From contig CM019220.1 of the NCBI GenBank assembly GCA_009741485.1, forward strand, positions 30,572,185 to 30,636,184: a DNA stretch of 64,000 nucleotides. The letters are read 5' to 3'. Below, in pieces: positions 12,962-27,100 of this stretch. How positions within the stretch are numbered: position 1 is the stretch's first letter; every line of letters starts with the position of its first letter. The stretch comes from Malurus cyaneus samueli (Eukaryota > Chordata > Aves > Passeriformes > Maluridae). Made by a program: the position numbers and the translations under genes. The notes below the pieces were generated by a model. It searched no databases. It worked only from the letters and a program-made list of their open reading frames with translations, and was not told the DNA's origin.

Positions 12962-15900
12962 CTTGCACAATCAAATCTTACCAAGGTTGGCATTTTTTCC
13001 TGAGATATTTTTTTCCCTGCATGTTATTGAGGCTCCCTTCACCTTTGCAAACCAGGTCTCAGGCTCCTTGTTTCAGCTTGTGGGTGATGGTAAGCCTGGG
13101 AGATGAATAAGCCACCACTGAGGAGATAACCCCAGGATTCTTCAGGTACATGCAGGGGAACAGGCCACTGGCTATGGCAAACCAAACACCTTCATTGAGA
13201 AATGGCTCTTGACAAAATCATTCACACTCTTAAGGAGAGAGGAGAAAAATCTTTTAGTCTTTGAACTTGGGCAGAAGGGAAGCAAGTAACCACTCCTAGA
13301 GGGCAACTGGCCCTGGGGAGCTGCTCCAGTAGACTAGCAGGAAGATAATACTGGCATCGAGCTTAGGGTGTTTGCCACTGCATTTATAAAATCTCATGGC
13401 AAATGTTAGTGGAGTGCTGATTTTACTGTAATGCCCTTGGCTGTTTGGCCTCACAGACAGTTTAAATGGCCTGGGGTTTATTACAAGACTCATATTTATT
13501 AAACAAATAGGATAAAGACTTTTTTGTTTCCATTTCAATTATTAGGAATTTCCACAAAAACGTTTCTGGTTTAGTGTGTGTCTTCTATTTAGCAGTTCTT
13601 AGTGACACTAGAAATGTGTGCTATAAATTGGTCTGCACAACATGTTAGAAATTTCCACCAGCTTTGGAGCACCCTTTCGGCACTCTTTGCTACTATGTAT
13701 TTTCAGAATGTTTCCAATGCATTCTGTATAAAAAACACCTACTCCTTACCTGAGCAGTATCCAAAATCTAATGTATTATGGGCAAATCCTTAGCCATAGC
13801 AACTGACTATTCCCATCCACAAAAATGGAATAATAATAACAATTTAAAACAGCTTAAGATGAGACAATGAATTTTTTTTTTTTTTAGGTCTATGCCTGAA
13901 TTTAAGGTGTAGATAATAGGAGTAGTTTTACAATAAATTTTGAATGCTATCTGTATGTAGGACTCTTAAAATATACAGGAAGCTTTGGAATGGGATGCAC
14001 ATTTAAGAAATATTTTATTTGAAGTCTACTGATTGAGCAACTGACTGTTATTTGCCTGGCTATTTATACAGAGCTCGAAGGGAAAGTGAATTTACTTTTG
14101 GATAGCTGACACATCTCTGAAAACACTTCCCCTGAAAAAGACTGGTTTAATTTTGTAAGAGAAGCAATTTCACCTCTTTCGTTACTCAGACCTGTAGAGA
14201 TGGGTTGGGGATATTCAAAGTACAAAGTCACCATCCTGATCTTCCCTAGACAAGGCAAATTAGAGCAGATTGGTGTCACCTACTTGAACAGATGTTTACA
14301 GCAACTGAGCCTTAAGATGCAGACAGAGCAGCTCTACTGCGGGATTTTGTGAGGCAGTCAAAGGTACTGCTGCTGCTTTGAGACCTCTTTGGTTCTTTTA
14401 TAATCTCTCTTAGCTGTTTCAGCAGTCACACCTTATCAAATCAAACCATTTGTTGCTTTCAAAGCATTCCTGGCTACCTTGAAGGACTTTTTTTTTACAA
14501 TTTTAACCCCATTCTTTGGTACCTAATGCAGTGCATTCCCAGGAGCATGTTCCAGACAGCTGACACACTTGCCAGATAGGATTCTGGAGAATTTGATAAT
14601 TTTCATTGACTTGTACCAAGAGTTCTGAAGTTCAAAGAGGCAATACAGTTTCCTCTGCTAATACTGCATCTGTGCATACTAACAGGATGTTTTATAGGAT
14701 GCAAACAGATGAACAGGTCAGGCCGATTTAGGCTAATGAAAACCATATTGCTCTAGTAAGTGCCTAAAGGTTCATCTCTTGGATAATAAATTCAAACTTT
14801 CAGTGGTTTTCACAATTCTGTGTGACATACTTTTTTGTCATTTGTGATAAATTTGGTTATTTTAGTTTATTTTTTTTTTACTTTGATTACATTGTTCAAA
14901 AGTTAATCCCTAACTACTGTACAGAATAATTGAACTTTCCCTTGATGAATCTCTGATTTTCTTAATTCCATCACTATGAAGACTGTTTGTTTCCATTTGT
15001 CCCTTGTTAAGACAGAAAACCTCGTCAATCCAGATAATGAATCATTGTCAAACAGTAAATAGTAAATAAATACTTACACAGTTGCATTATCACAGTAATT
15101 CCTTGATAGTGATGATATTTCAGAGGGTATAAAAAGTGAGAGATGGAAAAGACAGACCTGGCTGTGGGTCTGATCACAGACTGAGGCCATCAGCTGGCAA
15201 AGGTGTGGAGAAATGTTTGTGGGACAAGTGACAGAGTCACTCTTGGGACAGATTATTAGGTCAAATGTAACTGCAAACACCTTCCATGACCTGCTTTCCT
15301 CTCTGTTCCTTCCTCTCAGAAATTTAAACATGGGCTAAGATGCACTCAGTACTGTTGAGAAATGGACGAAAACAGAAATGTCTATTTTTTCAATGGATTC
15401 TTTGCTTGTTTTGTGTGGATCTTTTAATATATTATTAATAATAAACTTCTTTGAGATAAAAGTTATTTAAAACTTAAGAAAAGCCCAGCAACCTGTGAGG
15501 CTCCAAATTTACACAGGGGAATCTTTTTTTTTGTCAGACTGAGAAAAGGCCTGAAAATGATATTTCACATAGTTTGAAAGATGGTGAGAAATAGGTACAG
15601 AAATGCAGGAGTCACACAGTTCTTCAGGGCAATTTTACTGCTTTCCTTGGCACTGGCAAGAGGAGGGTCTTCACTCCTGACTGAAGTATTTTAAAATGGA
15701 TTTTTCCAGAGGGGGAGAGTACGAAGAGCTCCCTGGTGAGTACTTAGCAGACAAGATTTAAACAGCTCACATGGGTCTGAGCCTTTGAGTCCTGCATGCA
15801 ATTCTCATCCTTTTGACTTTTCACAGCCTTAAATCCCAATATTAGCCTGCTGCCTGGGGCCTCCAGACTAGGAAATCTTGGAGGGAATTGTGATCTGGTT

Positions 15901-18900
15901 GCACTATCCCATTTTGTCTTTTGTGATCAGATGTTATAATAATTGAGAAGACAATATATCAGGAATTCCTCTCTCTTCAGCCATAGTAAATCCTATTCCT
16001 GATGTCAGGTAAAGACTGTATAACAATAGCACAGAAACATCCACTATGGTTTCTATTGCCTGACTTGGTGTAGAAAAAGCATTTATCCCAGATCTTAGAA
16101 AATAGCATAGGAGAATTGTAAAAACAGTATTTAAAATTAGGTGAATTGAATCTATGCCTTGTTCTAGAATGGTATGTATTATTGTAACGTGCAATTATAT
16201 TGGTAAAAAAAAGACCTCAACTCCCCTCAGGTTACAGATTGATTTCATGGTTGTTTTGTAAGCTATTGCTCTGCTTCCTGGGGTATCTCCCAGGCTCTGT
16301 TCAGCACAGAATCCATTATAAACTACACATTCAGATAGATGAAAGGTATTATAGCAAGCTTAACTTTCCTGCTATTGAGTGAATAACGATTTATAATTAT
16401 TCCTTTTGTGATGTTGAAGTTAGCTGGGCATGTGCCTACCAACCCATTTCCTTTTGTTCCTGGAGGTGTTGCTTTTCAGCAGCAGTTGTTCCAGGCATCT
16501 CTCAGATGACTGATTTAAATGAGAGTTTTGAGCACGCCCTTGCTGATCACAGCCCTCATCTATAGATTTTCTTATGTGATTTACAGTCTGTTGTACCTTA
16601 TTTATTTATTGGCTGAGTTACAGTCAAATCATCAACAGAAAGGGACAGTTACAAGTTACTCTCGATTCCTTGCTGGGGCAGTCAAATGAGAACTAAGAGC
16701 AAAGAAAAATAAAGAAATGAAAAATGAAGTATGTTTAAAAAGAAAAGAAAATGGTATTGCCATAAAGTTACACATTATCTGCATCTATTTTTAACATTCT
16801 TGAATCACTTCACTGTGTAAAAGACAGGCTCCCCAGCAGATGTGAAGCAGCACTGCCTTTGCCTCCAGAACATCACCTGATGGCAAATAAAAGGTAAATG
16901 ATCACAAACAAATGTGCAAGCACGTGCAGATCTTTGGTGAGCTTTAACAAACGCAGAGTTCTCCCTGATCTCTGTTTTCCTTGTTTCACCTCTTCCTTAC
17001 CTTTTGTGAATCACAATCAGACTTCTCTCTAAAATATTTTAATCTCTCCTGTCAGCAGTAATTTCTGCAATTGTCAAGAGACTTGTTACTCCTCTCTTCC
17101 TTCTGTTCTTGGTGCTCTTCAAAATGTGTCTCCACGTGCCTGCTTTTCTGCTGGATGAAGTAATTTTTGGTCCCTGCAGTAGAAAGGTTTCTCCATAGAA
17201 CACATGGTCCTGTCTTTACCAACAAGTCATCTGTTTTATCTCTTTTCTTCCTTCCATAAACAATAATGAGTGGAGAAAAATGAACAAAACAGCCATAGAT
17301 GGGTAAGATTACATTTTCAGGAAAATCCTCATATAATTACACAGAAATTTCACACTTGTGAAGAACTATTGAAAACACTGACTTTGTACAGTTTTCAACT
17401 ACTGCTACGAATTCAAAACAGATTTCTTTGGGAAGCAGGAGTCATAAATTGATCAAGAAAAAACAGAGTTTAATGGTAAAGTCAGGAATTATTAGTTCTT
17501 GCTCTGGAATCCTGGCTCCAGAAGTTGCTTCTTCCTGAAAGTCTTTTTTAAGATGGGAAGTTATCTGAGAATAGCTCCCCTTGCTACAGACAGTCCCCTA
17601 AAATTATGCTGAGTTTTCAAGGCATACTTCACATTGTGAACTAATGGGGGAAAAAAAATAGTGATATAAAGAAAGGAAGAACATTTCTAAAGAACTTTCA
17701 TTCAAGAAATTCATATTATTCTACAAAAGAGGAAAGTACTGTCACTCACTGAGAAATGAGACAGAGTGGTGAGCAACACCTTCACTTGACACGACCCAAA
17801 ATTGCAAAAGATCTTTGGAGTGTGAAAAGCAGAGTGTGTTACTGGAGCCACGACTGCATTTCCATGCTGGGAGTAGCAAACCCTTCTCTGAGGCGAGGGT
17901 GATCTAATAGTGTGTGAGGAGGAAAAGCCCTGGTGACTCTGAGTGGATGTGACTGCTCCTCTGTGCATTCCTGTAAAAACGCCGCTTGTTTGTTTTGGCT
18001 GCGCTTTCTTATTTCAAACAAAGGATATCAACAGCTTTAGATTCCAAAGTTTCATCTTGCTCTGTGAACAAATAAATTGTACTACACTTAGCATATTGAA
18101 AATTCATAGAATTTGTGAAAGCATAGGCTTGAGGCATGCTTGCCATTACTCACTGCATATTTATACACGTTCTCCCAGCCTGTTTACAGCCGGTGGCTGC
18201 ACTCAGGTCAACAGCACCACATAATAATATTGAACTGCATTAACTGCATAAATAAAAGATTTTAACAGTGGGCTCCATTTGAGGAAGGGGTCAGCAGCGT
18301 TAAGCTAAGGGTAAAATTGTTCTCAGACCCTCACAGTACATCTACATTTCTATAATCCAGCTTCCTAACGTACTAAGGAAAAAAACCCACAAGTCCTGTG
18401 CTGATATGAGACAAGTAATGAACAACTCTACCTTGAAAATATATCTGATCAATTTTTGCCTTCCCAGAGAAAACTTTTGGTTTTTTTGAGAAAAACTGAA
18501 TTTCAACTCACGCTTTTGTTCTAAATCCATTCTTCTGTGCTGATAATATTGTATGCATTATTAATTCTGAGTGAGATACTCCAGGCAGTCTAGAATGACA
18601 TGAAATAACAGCTGTGAAGCAATAACTGAATTATAGCTGTTCTAAGACAAATGTCCAACTATTTTTATTCATCCCACCAAGAATGTTGATTTAGAAATAA
18701 GGCTTTTTTAAGGCCCTTGAAATGCCTTTAAGTGCAACCCTTTCAAGCCATTTTTTTCTGTATTGAGAAACTTTTTTATTTCAAAGTGGAATGTGGCACA
18801 TCTTCTTTATTCATCACATAGCGCTTTCAAGAAAGAAATAGTAATTAATAATACTACTCCAAATATTGTGTGCATAGTCAGCCTGAGAATTTTTATCCAA

Positions 18901-19700
18901 ATAATTCATAATAAAAATCACTCTGGAGATGATGGAAAAGAAATTCTCCTAAAATCAGAATCACTGAGATTAATGGCATGATTCTGACTCAGCTGAAAGA
19001 AATTGATTCCACTAACTTTACCCCAAAACCTTCTTCAAAAGATGAGATTTTTCTTCTTGTTGAGGAAGAAAGTGACACAACTAGAAATCTGACTAGATTC
19101 TTCAAATCAATCCTGACTCTGATTACAATGAGTATTTTGATTGCAGAATTCAACTGCTTACTCTAAGGTCCTACACAAGAACAGCAAGCAGCACTTTTGT
19201 GTCTGTATCTTATTCATCCACCATTATTTTAACATTAAGGTATGTTGCTTGGATATAAAGTCAAAACAGTCCCAGTTCTCTCACTTTTTCTCATTCTTCT
19301 TTGTCAGTGTTTAGCCTCCCTGAAATCAAATCTAGAGTGTCAGTGAACTACATAGAAGAGATCCATCCCCTGACTTTGCTCTCTGGAGACAAAGCAACAT
19401 GTTCCTTACATTTTTTGAAAATACTTCAGCAGGGTGAGCACGATCTTAGGAATGACTTGAGTGAGCCAGGATGACTCACCTGTCCCAGGAGATTCCCTCA
19501 GAAGGAAGGAAAGAGACAGGTGCTTTCCATCTTCAGTGAGTGTTAGCTGAACACTTTCCCATTCCAGGCTGCGAGCTGCAGCCCTTCCTCACCTCCTCGT
19601 GTTCTGGGTAGGAATTTTAGCTGGCAGATGTAGCAGCTTGTTAGTTTGCATTACCAGACTCCAACTCTTTGACCTTTCTGCACCCTGCAGTGTCAGGCTC
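12962..19700. other. AT-rich noncoding DNA, no gene seen
   Basis: This is mostly unique AT-rich sequence with short poly(T) and poly(A) runs, for example T-runs near 13870-13885 and 14870-14880. Open frames stay under about 95 codons and are not coding-like. I see no further CR1 tails, LTRs or RNA genes. Confidence 0.65.
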
Positions 19701-19762
19701 TGAGCCGTGCTCCTGTTATGGGACAGATTCTTCATGAGGGATGAGCTGGATGAGGGAGAAAT

Positions 19763-19810
19763 ATGTGTGGCTTTTCCAAAGCCACACATCATCTGTGGCT
19801 GTGAGAAAAG
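19763..19810 (+). other. perfect 12-bp hairpin with an alternative fold
   Basis: ATGTGTGGCTTT at 19763-19774 is followed by a 3-nt loop (TCC) and its exact complement AAAGCCACACAT at 19778-19789. The right arm can also pair downstream: AGCCACA at 19780-19786 with TGTGGCT at 19794-19800. This is extended by CTTTTC at 19771-19776 with GAAAAG at 19805-19810. The two folds exclude each other. A stem this long is too perfect to be common by chance, but it is short for a microRNA precursor. No RNA family is recognised and transcription is unknown. Confidence 0.4.
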
Positions 19811-22653
19811 AATGGATGGGAAGTTTCATTTACTGAAGATGCTGAAACTGAGAAACAGCAAGATCTTTTACTGCTGTATTAAGAGATTGTATGGAAAAAA
19901 AGTACAAAGTATGCAAGTAATTCCCTTTCCTTAGGGGGTGGGAGGTCATTAACAGGTATTTCCAAGGCTGTACTAAAGCTGATAATGTACACCCTCTGGC
20001 TAGCACTGTTTTGGAGCTGCCCTCAATCCCTCATCACTAGGCATAATCCAATGATCTAATGAATGATGCTCTCACACCTAGGAAGGTAAGGTGTCATGGG
20101 CAAGGCACAGGTTTACACAGTTCATACTAAATTGAGTTAAAAAGAGACCTGTGAAAATGTATTTTATCTTTACAGCTGAGCACAATCTAGTGAAGCAAGG
20201 GATAGCCCTTTAACATGTATTAATGTGCTAATCTGCTGTTGGAATTGCATCCACAGTCTCTTCAGAAATTATGACCTCTCGCTTGTGTTAGAATATATAT
20301 CTGCTGACAATATAAAACATATATTTTAATGTTGGGGTATAAAAGCCTTTTTATTTTCAAACTGTATAAACAGGACTCAAGATGACTTACACTTTCACAG
20401 GCATAATTTTATACTGGAGTTGATAACAGGTCAAAATGATATTATTCAACCACCTATTTCTCTAATCTGCTCACACAGAAAAATACATGGCGAAATTTTA
20501 CAAACATACAATGGTTAATATTAAATTAGAGCCCTTTGAAAAATTCTGGTCCAAATCCATATTTTACTAATAGCAATTTAGTAATGCACAAAGCTGGACA
20601 CTTTCAAACCACTAATTTGTTTTATAGATCACACATAAATAAGGTTCCTTGAGCAGGACTTTAAATATCAGACTGGAGACACACTTTAAAAGGTCAGAAA
20701 ATAACTCTCCTAACAGCACTGCTCCTGTTTGGGAAGGCATATTATTTCCCCTCTCCAAAGACTAAGAAGTAGTTTCATGGTAATTTACAGTGTTTCAGGA
20801 GGATAGAAAGGAGAGGGAACCCAAAGGAAAAATTACATCCCTGTGCCCTGCTGGTCATCGGCTCCATAAAGAGGAGCTGGCTAAAAAGAAGAGAGCTGAA
20901 TGTGTGGCAGCTACTTAATGGAGAAGGATGAACTTTGCATTTCCTTGCTGTCCCTTTCCATGACATTAATCACTTGGCTTTGTGCGAATACTGTCCCTGG
21001 GACTGATGAGGGTAAGGACATCAGGGAAGGTTTGCTAATTAATGAGATACTTTTGGACTGAGCTCTGAAAATACTTCCACATCCATGAGTGGGTTTTTTA
21101 CATTTGAAATAACACCCTCAAATGCAAACTTTCTAGGTGTTTTTGCAGAATTCAGAGGACTACAATTGCTGAAGTAAATGCTGAATACATAAGAACTTAT
21201 TTCCTTTATAATTTCTTGACAGGTAAGGACACTGATTTTATTACTGAGGTCAGAAATTTTTTTTTATAAAGTTGACCCAGATTATGAAGCTTAAACTGGG
21301 TTTTGCTATTGTATTATTGGCTAGCTAATAACTACCAAAGTTCTTTGGATCTGGAAAAAAAGGAAAATCCAGGCTGAGACTTCTATGTACACAACTCAGA
21401 ATTCAGCTCACAACAACCAAAAACAGAAAAGAGGAGCAGGAAACAGTACACAAAATTCAGGCAGACTAATCAGTGGCATAACAAAAAAATTAGAGAGCAG
21501 TGAAATGTATGCATGTGTTTATTTTCAAAGAATAATAAAGAAATAGAAAATTAATTGACTAAGTTTAACTATAAATAAAGTGTGATTATCTACAAAAAAT
21601 GTTAAGTTACCTTTTAATATTTTTTGTGGAGATTATCTGCAAGGCTATTCAAATGCATGGGAGTTTTGAGATTTGGACATAGGTTTAGACTGAGACAGCC
21701 CAGAGACATTGAAAAGTCTGGGTACAGGAAATAAAAATGCATGTTCTCTGGAAGATGGAAAATGCTGAGTTTTGAAAGCTGCTTTAGTTTCATGCAGTCT
21801 CTTTTCCCTGCCAGCATCACCTCACCATGCCCTCATCCCCCAATATCCACACAACAAGCAAAACACTCAGCAAAAGGATAACCCTGTCTCCCTAAGCATT
21901 ATCTCCAGGCTGGACTTGTGCTGCTTGGGGATGTTGATGCCATGTGTTGGTGGTGGTTTTGGCCTGGAATGTGCACGCTGGGGCTCCAGTTTGCCTGATA
22001 GACATCAGCTTCCCAAGCTTAGCAGAGTGAATCCAGCCGAGTCCCAACACAAAATTTTTAAAATTGCCTCTTAATTACTGTAGTTATGCTAAGAATAGAG
22101 GAGAGCAGCAAAACATCATTGCTAATGAAAAGTCATTGAGCTAGCAAGACAGATAGATGCTTTTAATTCAATGACTTGAGATGCCAGAAGATTTTCTCAT
22201 CCAGGCATCTGGGAATTAAAACCTTACCGGGCATAATTAAAGTGTTTGTCTGCCCTAACCTAAGAAAGGTTTATCCACAATGCCAGTTATCATCTAATGA
22301 GAAAGGATATCTGCCAAAGAGAACAGTAGTCTATTTTTCTCCCGTATCTTTATGAAGATGATCATCACAAGTACTTGGAACAAATGCAAATAATCAACCT
22401 GTTATTATAATTGTTTGTATAAAAGGGTTGCAGTTTAAGACTCACAGTATAAATCAACAGTCTATTTATGCTGTTAGTTACCAGGTGTAAAATTCTGCAC
22501 ACTTATTCCCTTGAGTAATTGACCTTAGCCTTAAGTGGATGCCCTCTCCATCATGTTTATTCTGCTATTCTTTCTCGTCCTCTAAACAAAATAACAGATC
22601 TATAAATCAGAGACATTAAAATAGCTCCAAAAAGATGTCAGCCTGTTTGTTTT
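19811..22653. other. AT-rich noncoding DNA
   Basis: No gene or transposon was recognised. The segment at about 22150-22480 is unique sequence with several TAAT and GATA-like cores and could be a conserved noncoding element, but nothing visible proves it. Open frames are short. Confidence 0.6.
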
Positions 22654-22847
22654 TCAGCCTTCCTGCTCTCCAGACTGCCCAGTCACAGACTGAAATGTGA
22701 CGCCTCGAGGACTATTTATTTTAACCCATTTTGTCTTTGCTGTGGCACCTCTTCTAATTGTCATGGATGGGTGATTTTTAGGATTACCTGGCCAAGTCCC
22801 AGATGCAGTTTCTACAACAGGAGGTGTAATAGACCTATTGTGATTAT
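22654..22847 (-). other. candidate coding exon, unrecognised
   Basis: On the minus strand a good 3' splice-site sequence (TTCTCTTGTTTAG, AG at 22848-22849) opens directly into a frame reading NHNRSITPPVVETASGTWPG and onward to a stop at 22654. The composition is plausible for protein, rich in P, T, S and basic residues, and two CpG sites are retained in an AT-rich setting. A donor-like CCAG|GTAATCC at 22791-22781 would instead end a 60-nt exon at 22788. I recognise no family, see no domain, and find no partner exon nearby, so chance remains likely. Confidence 0.17.
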
Positions 22848-22920
22848 CTAAACAAGAGAACTTTATGATACACAGGTAGGTCAGCTTCAATACAGCTAAA
22901 GGGTCAGGATAGGCTTGCAA

Positions 22921-24066
22921 GTCATTTTACCAACCACTTAAAAGGGAAGGGCAGGATTTGGTCAAGTAAGAAAAAATTCAATCTGCTTCTTCAACATTAC
23001 TTTCAGGAGAAATCAAAACTAGGATCCCGTTATAATAACTCTATTTTCCTCTTTTATGTAATATTCATATATTGAATATACATTGATTATGTCACTTTAA
23101 GAATCTTATTTTCATCCTATTTTCTGGTATTCTCTACACACCTGAAAACTTATTTTACAAACTCCTGCTTCCTACCAGTGGTAAAACACTAACTTTTTGG
23201 TTTATATTCCATCTCTTGAGAAAAGTCACGTAAGTAAGAATAAAGCAGAAGAATGAAGCATATTCAGCAGATATGAGATGAGTCTATACAGGTTGAAAGG
23301 ATTCACTTCAGAGCCTTAAAAAAAAGGAAAATCTGCCCCATAAGCTAGTGAAGCCTGACCTTAAAAAGCTGATCTTGGCTTAGGAAACATTAAAAAAGAA
23401 AAGGAAAAAAAAAAAAAAGGAAAAGAAAATGCCAGAACTTTTCAAGACCTCATTTCCCATCTTAGGCCTAAACCCCCAAATGAAAGAGATTTATATATAT
23501 TACAGTCTGACAAAATTACCCTTCCTAAATCAAAGGTTCCTTTCCTACTCAGAGCTGCTCTTTCTGAGCACCTATGCTACAAGAGCCCCTTTAATTTCTG
23601 CAATTCACTTTCTTGGGCAAGGCTTTTTCAGTCTTTACAGCAATTAGGTACATCCCAACAGCCCCTTGATCCATTTTCTGCTGGGGTTCATAATCCAATC
23701 TATCAACACCAACCACCTGCACTTGGAAAACAACAACCCTTGCTTCAGCAATGGCCTGGCCAGTCCTTGCTCCCCTCCACTGTAACCAGGGAAAAGGGTG
23801 ACTTCAGAAGGGCTGCCAAAATATGGTGATAATAAACAGTCGTGTCCTTCCCACAGAGAGTCCATATGCTTTTGATGTGCTGGAGCTGAAGCAGCTCTTT
23901 GATTTTCTTGTAGTTATTTTGCTGCTTTAAGGCTACTATGATTGTAAGAACATCTGTCAAATTAAGTCATGACATAGAACTATGTTTTATGGCTAATCTC
24001 TTCATGAACAAACAAACAGTCATGGCTGAAACTGAGTTAGACAATTCCAATTGTTATACGTTGAGA
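22921..24066. other. noncoding DNA with a purine tract
   Basis: No gene was recognised. A pure A/G tract of about 38 bp lies at 23392-23429 on the plus strand. The 23640-23960 part is somewhat richer in C but shows no repeat family or coding signal. Confidence 0.6.
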
Positions 24067-24180
24067 TTTAAAAGAAAAGAAAAAAAAAAACAAAAACAAA
24101 ACAAAACAACAGCAAAAAAAAAAAAAAAACCAAACAAAAAAAACAAAAAAAAAAACAAAAAACAAACAAACAAAAAAAAC
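24067..24180 (+). repeat. A/C-rich low-complexity tract
   Basis: About 114 bp of nearly pure A interrupted by C, with irregular CAAAA and CAAAC units and only a few G. It reads as lysine, asparagine and threonine codons, which explains the K/N-rich open frame across it. It may be a degenerated retroposon poly(A) tail or an expanded simple repeat. Sequence to its left has no recognised element body. Confidence 0.85.
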
Positions 24181-27100
24181 CTACCCAAAATCAAACACTA
24201 CATTTAGGAGTCAAGTCCAAAGCTGTAACCCATGCTGGGCTGGCTGTGGAGGGAGCCACACCTCAATGTCAATGATCAGGATAATGGTACCTGCACATTG
24301 TCCTGCACCTGAGTTCTGTGCAGAATCACCTGAGTCCTAAAAGGTCACAGAAAGCTCAGCTCCATCTCAGGTTTCAGACCATCCAATTTGAAGATGCTTT
24401 TCTTTAAGGGTAAACCTTCCCAGAGGTCAGATCTCTGGACACATTCCTGTATGAAATTCCATATGACAGTTTGCCAAACTTATTTTACAGAAGATATGAG
24501 CTTATTTGTTTTTGTGGCATGAGGAGACAACTGGAAATTGCTGTTCTCATTTTTCTCTTGCAGTGCATCCAATAAGGTGCCTGTGGGATGTACATGTAAT
24601 GATTTTATGGCATCAAACCAGATTGTCTCTTAGTTACCTTGCAACTCCCTCTGAATGTCTATTTTTACATGCTATCTTGTATATTGTTTACATTTGTTAT
24701 TAGTTATAACATACATGTGATATTCTTATTTTATTATTCCTTAGTCCATGTAAAGATCATAAAAGCATCTTCACCAATGCCTTCTGTCTACTTTACTGGG
24801 TACTCCAGGGCTTCCATGTCAATCTTATCATCATACTTCAAGGCTTAAATTTAGTTTTATGTAATTTTCCTAGGCATGAAGAACATTTCATTCCTTCCAA
24901 CACTTCTAAACCTGATTTCCTCAAGTCACTCCTTCTGCTTTCCATCGCTTCCAAATTTAATACATTCAAATGCTTTGATTATTATAAAAGTTTTGTCCTT
25001 CAGAAAATCAGATGAGTTTGATAAAGTTGTTTTACAAAGTGGTGCCAAATCCCAAGGGTTCAAGCTTGACTTCTTCAAGGGACAAGGTAATGATGTTGAA
25101 AATTATTTCATTGTGCCATCTAAGTATTACCCTTATTAATCAATCCTCAAAGCATGTTAGGAATGCTAAAATCTGCTAATACCTATTCTTTAATTAACAT
25201 TACTGAATTCATACATTGCTTTCAAACTAAAATAAATTCAAAGCTTCTCTCGTATCATGGGATTTTTTTTTCTGCTTGAAAAAAGTCAGCTAAAAGTAGT
25301 ATCTGCAAATGCCCATATTAGATCATCAGTGATATACTTAATGTCTTTTAAAAGTAGGAGTGATACATGCCCTCTGATGTAAGCATTTCCACAGCCATCT
25401 GTGGGCACTAGGTAAATCTCTGGCCATTCTACAAACGTGCATTAAGCAGAAATTAGTGATTTATTCCAAAGAGGAGACATTAATGCAACCTTATAAAGAC
25501 AGAAGTCCAGCTCACAGCACAGGCTGAGTATTCTTCTCACCATATTTTCATAATATCAGAAGTGAAGGCCTTTCCCATATCATTGTCAGAAACTGAGAGA
25601 TCATTTCAACTGGAGGGAAAAATAAAAACATAAGAAATGTCCTCAAATAGAAATCGGGAATATAAAATTTCAATTAAAAATGATTAATATTTGGCAAGAT
25701 AATTAGCAAGTGAATCATCATCTTATCATCAGGTGTGTCAGGCAGCCTTAATAGTAACCTGTCAAAACAGCATTAGAAAATAAGTGAAAAATGAGATCAC
25801 ATTTAAGTTGTTCAGCGAGGGATACATTACAAAGTCATTACAGTCATCCTAGGAGCAGGTGCTCACAACTCCAAGATTTCAATATTCAGTTAAAAGAAAA
25901 GACTACATGTGGAAAGAATCATTCTCTGTGGCACACAATATCCACAAAAGGACATGAATTTTAATCACACACACAAGTAACATCAGATATATGCTGGTTA
26001 AAGTACACTTTACCTTGAAATTTCTCTCCACGCTTTCAGCTATATCCCTGCACTTCACACTATATACCCAGATATAACTGGAACTTATTCCCCTCCACTT
26101 CTCCTCACTATCAAGGCTGAAAAGAGCTTCTCAGTACCTTGCAGCTTTAAGAAAACAATAGCCCTGTTACCACTGTGGAAAAGTACCCCAAGACTCCTGT
26201 TTTTTTCAGGTAATTTAGTGATCTCGCAATCACAGACCAAAATGTTTCATGTAAAGTCTTTTAGCTCCACCAAATTCAACAATGCCCCTAAACTGAAGTT
26301 CATCACAGGTAATTTTTATGTGGAATTTAGCTCTGTTAGGGGTGAATTCAATATTGGAATGAAAGTGGAAGGTATTTTTTTTAAAAGGTCAGTCTCGAGT
26401 TAACACTTTTCCTTCTGTACATATGAACAGCTGTAATTAAGACTACTTTATTATGTATCTGTATAACTGTACCCATGTATGAGAGATTTCATCATCTCAG
26501 AGATAATAATTGAACTCACAGGAATATGCAGCTGAAATTTTACAGACCAACTGTGGCCTGCCTGAAATTCAGCCCTGGTGAAAATACAGCAGCTGCCTTC
26601 CCTGCTGTGAAATTATTCCTCACCAATAAGATTTTGTCAAAAAGAAATAATTGTTATGTAAGAATTACCAAAATCTTTGAGCAGCATCCTGGGGAGGCCA
26701 TAGGATACCGTGCTGCATTTAAACTAATTCCCACATAAATACATAATCTATTATAAACAATTAGAAAACTCTCATTAGTCATAACAGCGGTGTTCTTGCT
26801 TCCATGGCTATTGGTTAATGGCTTTAAAGTAGAGCACCTTCTACAGCTCCAGGGACATTATTCCATGCTATGCTGATGCACCTTAAAAAAGACTAGTTCC
26901 TGTAAAAAAGGTGTGTGTAAAGGAACTTTGTGGGGTTTTATACTTTTAGAAGCCAGGAAGAACTTACATAAGTCTTTTATGTGCTAATACAAGCCCTCTG
27001 CAAATTCTGTTCCAGGTTTCCTGTTCTCTTCTTAAAAGAACAATTTCTGCCAGCCAAAATAAACAATAAAAAAATGCAACACATATTTGGACATATGAAT

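Noticed and set aside
23938..24207. Lysine-rich open frame resembling a basic nuclear protein tail
   Set aside because: It is a translation of the A/C-rich simple repeat.
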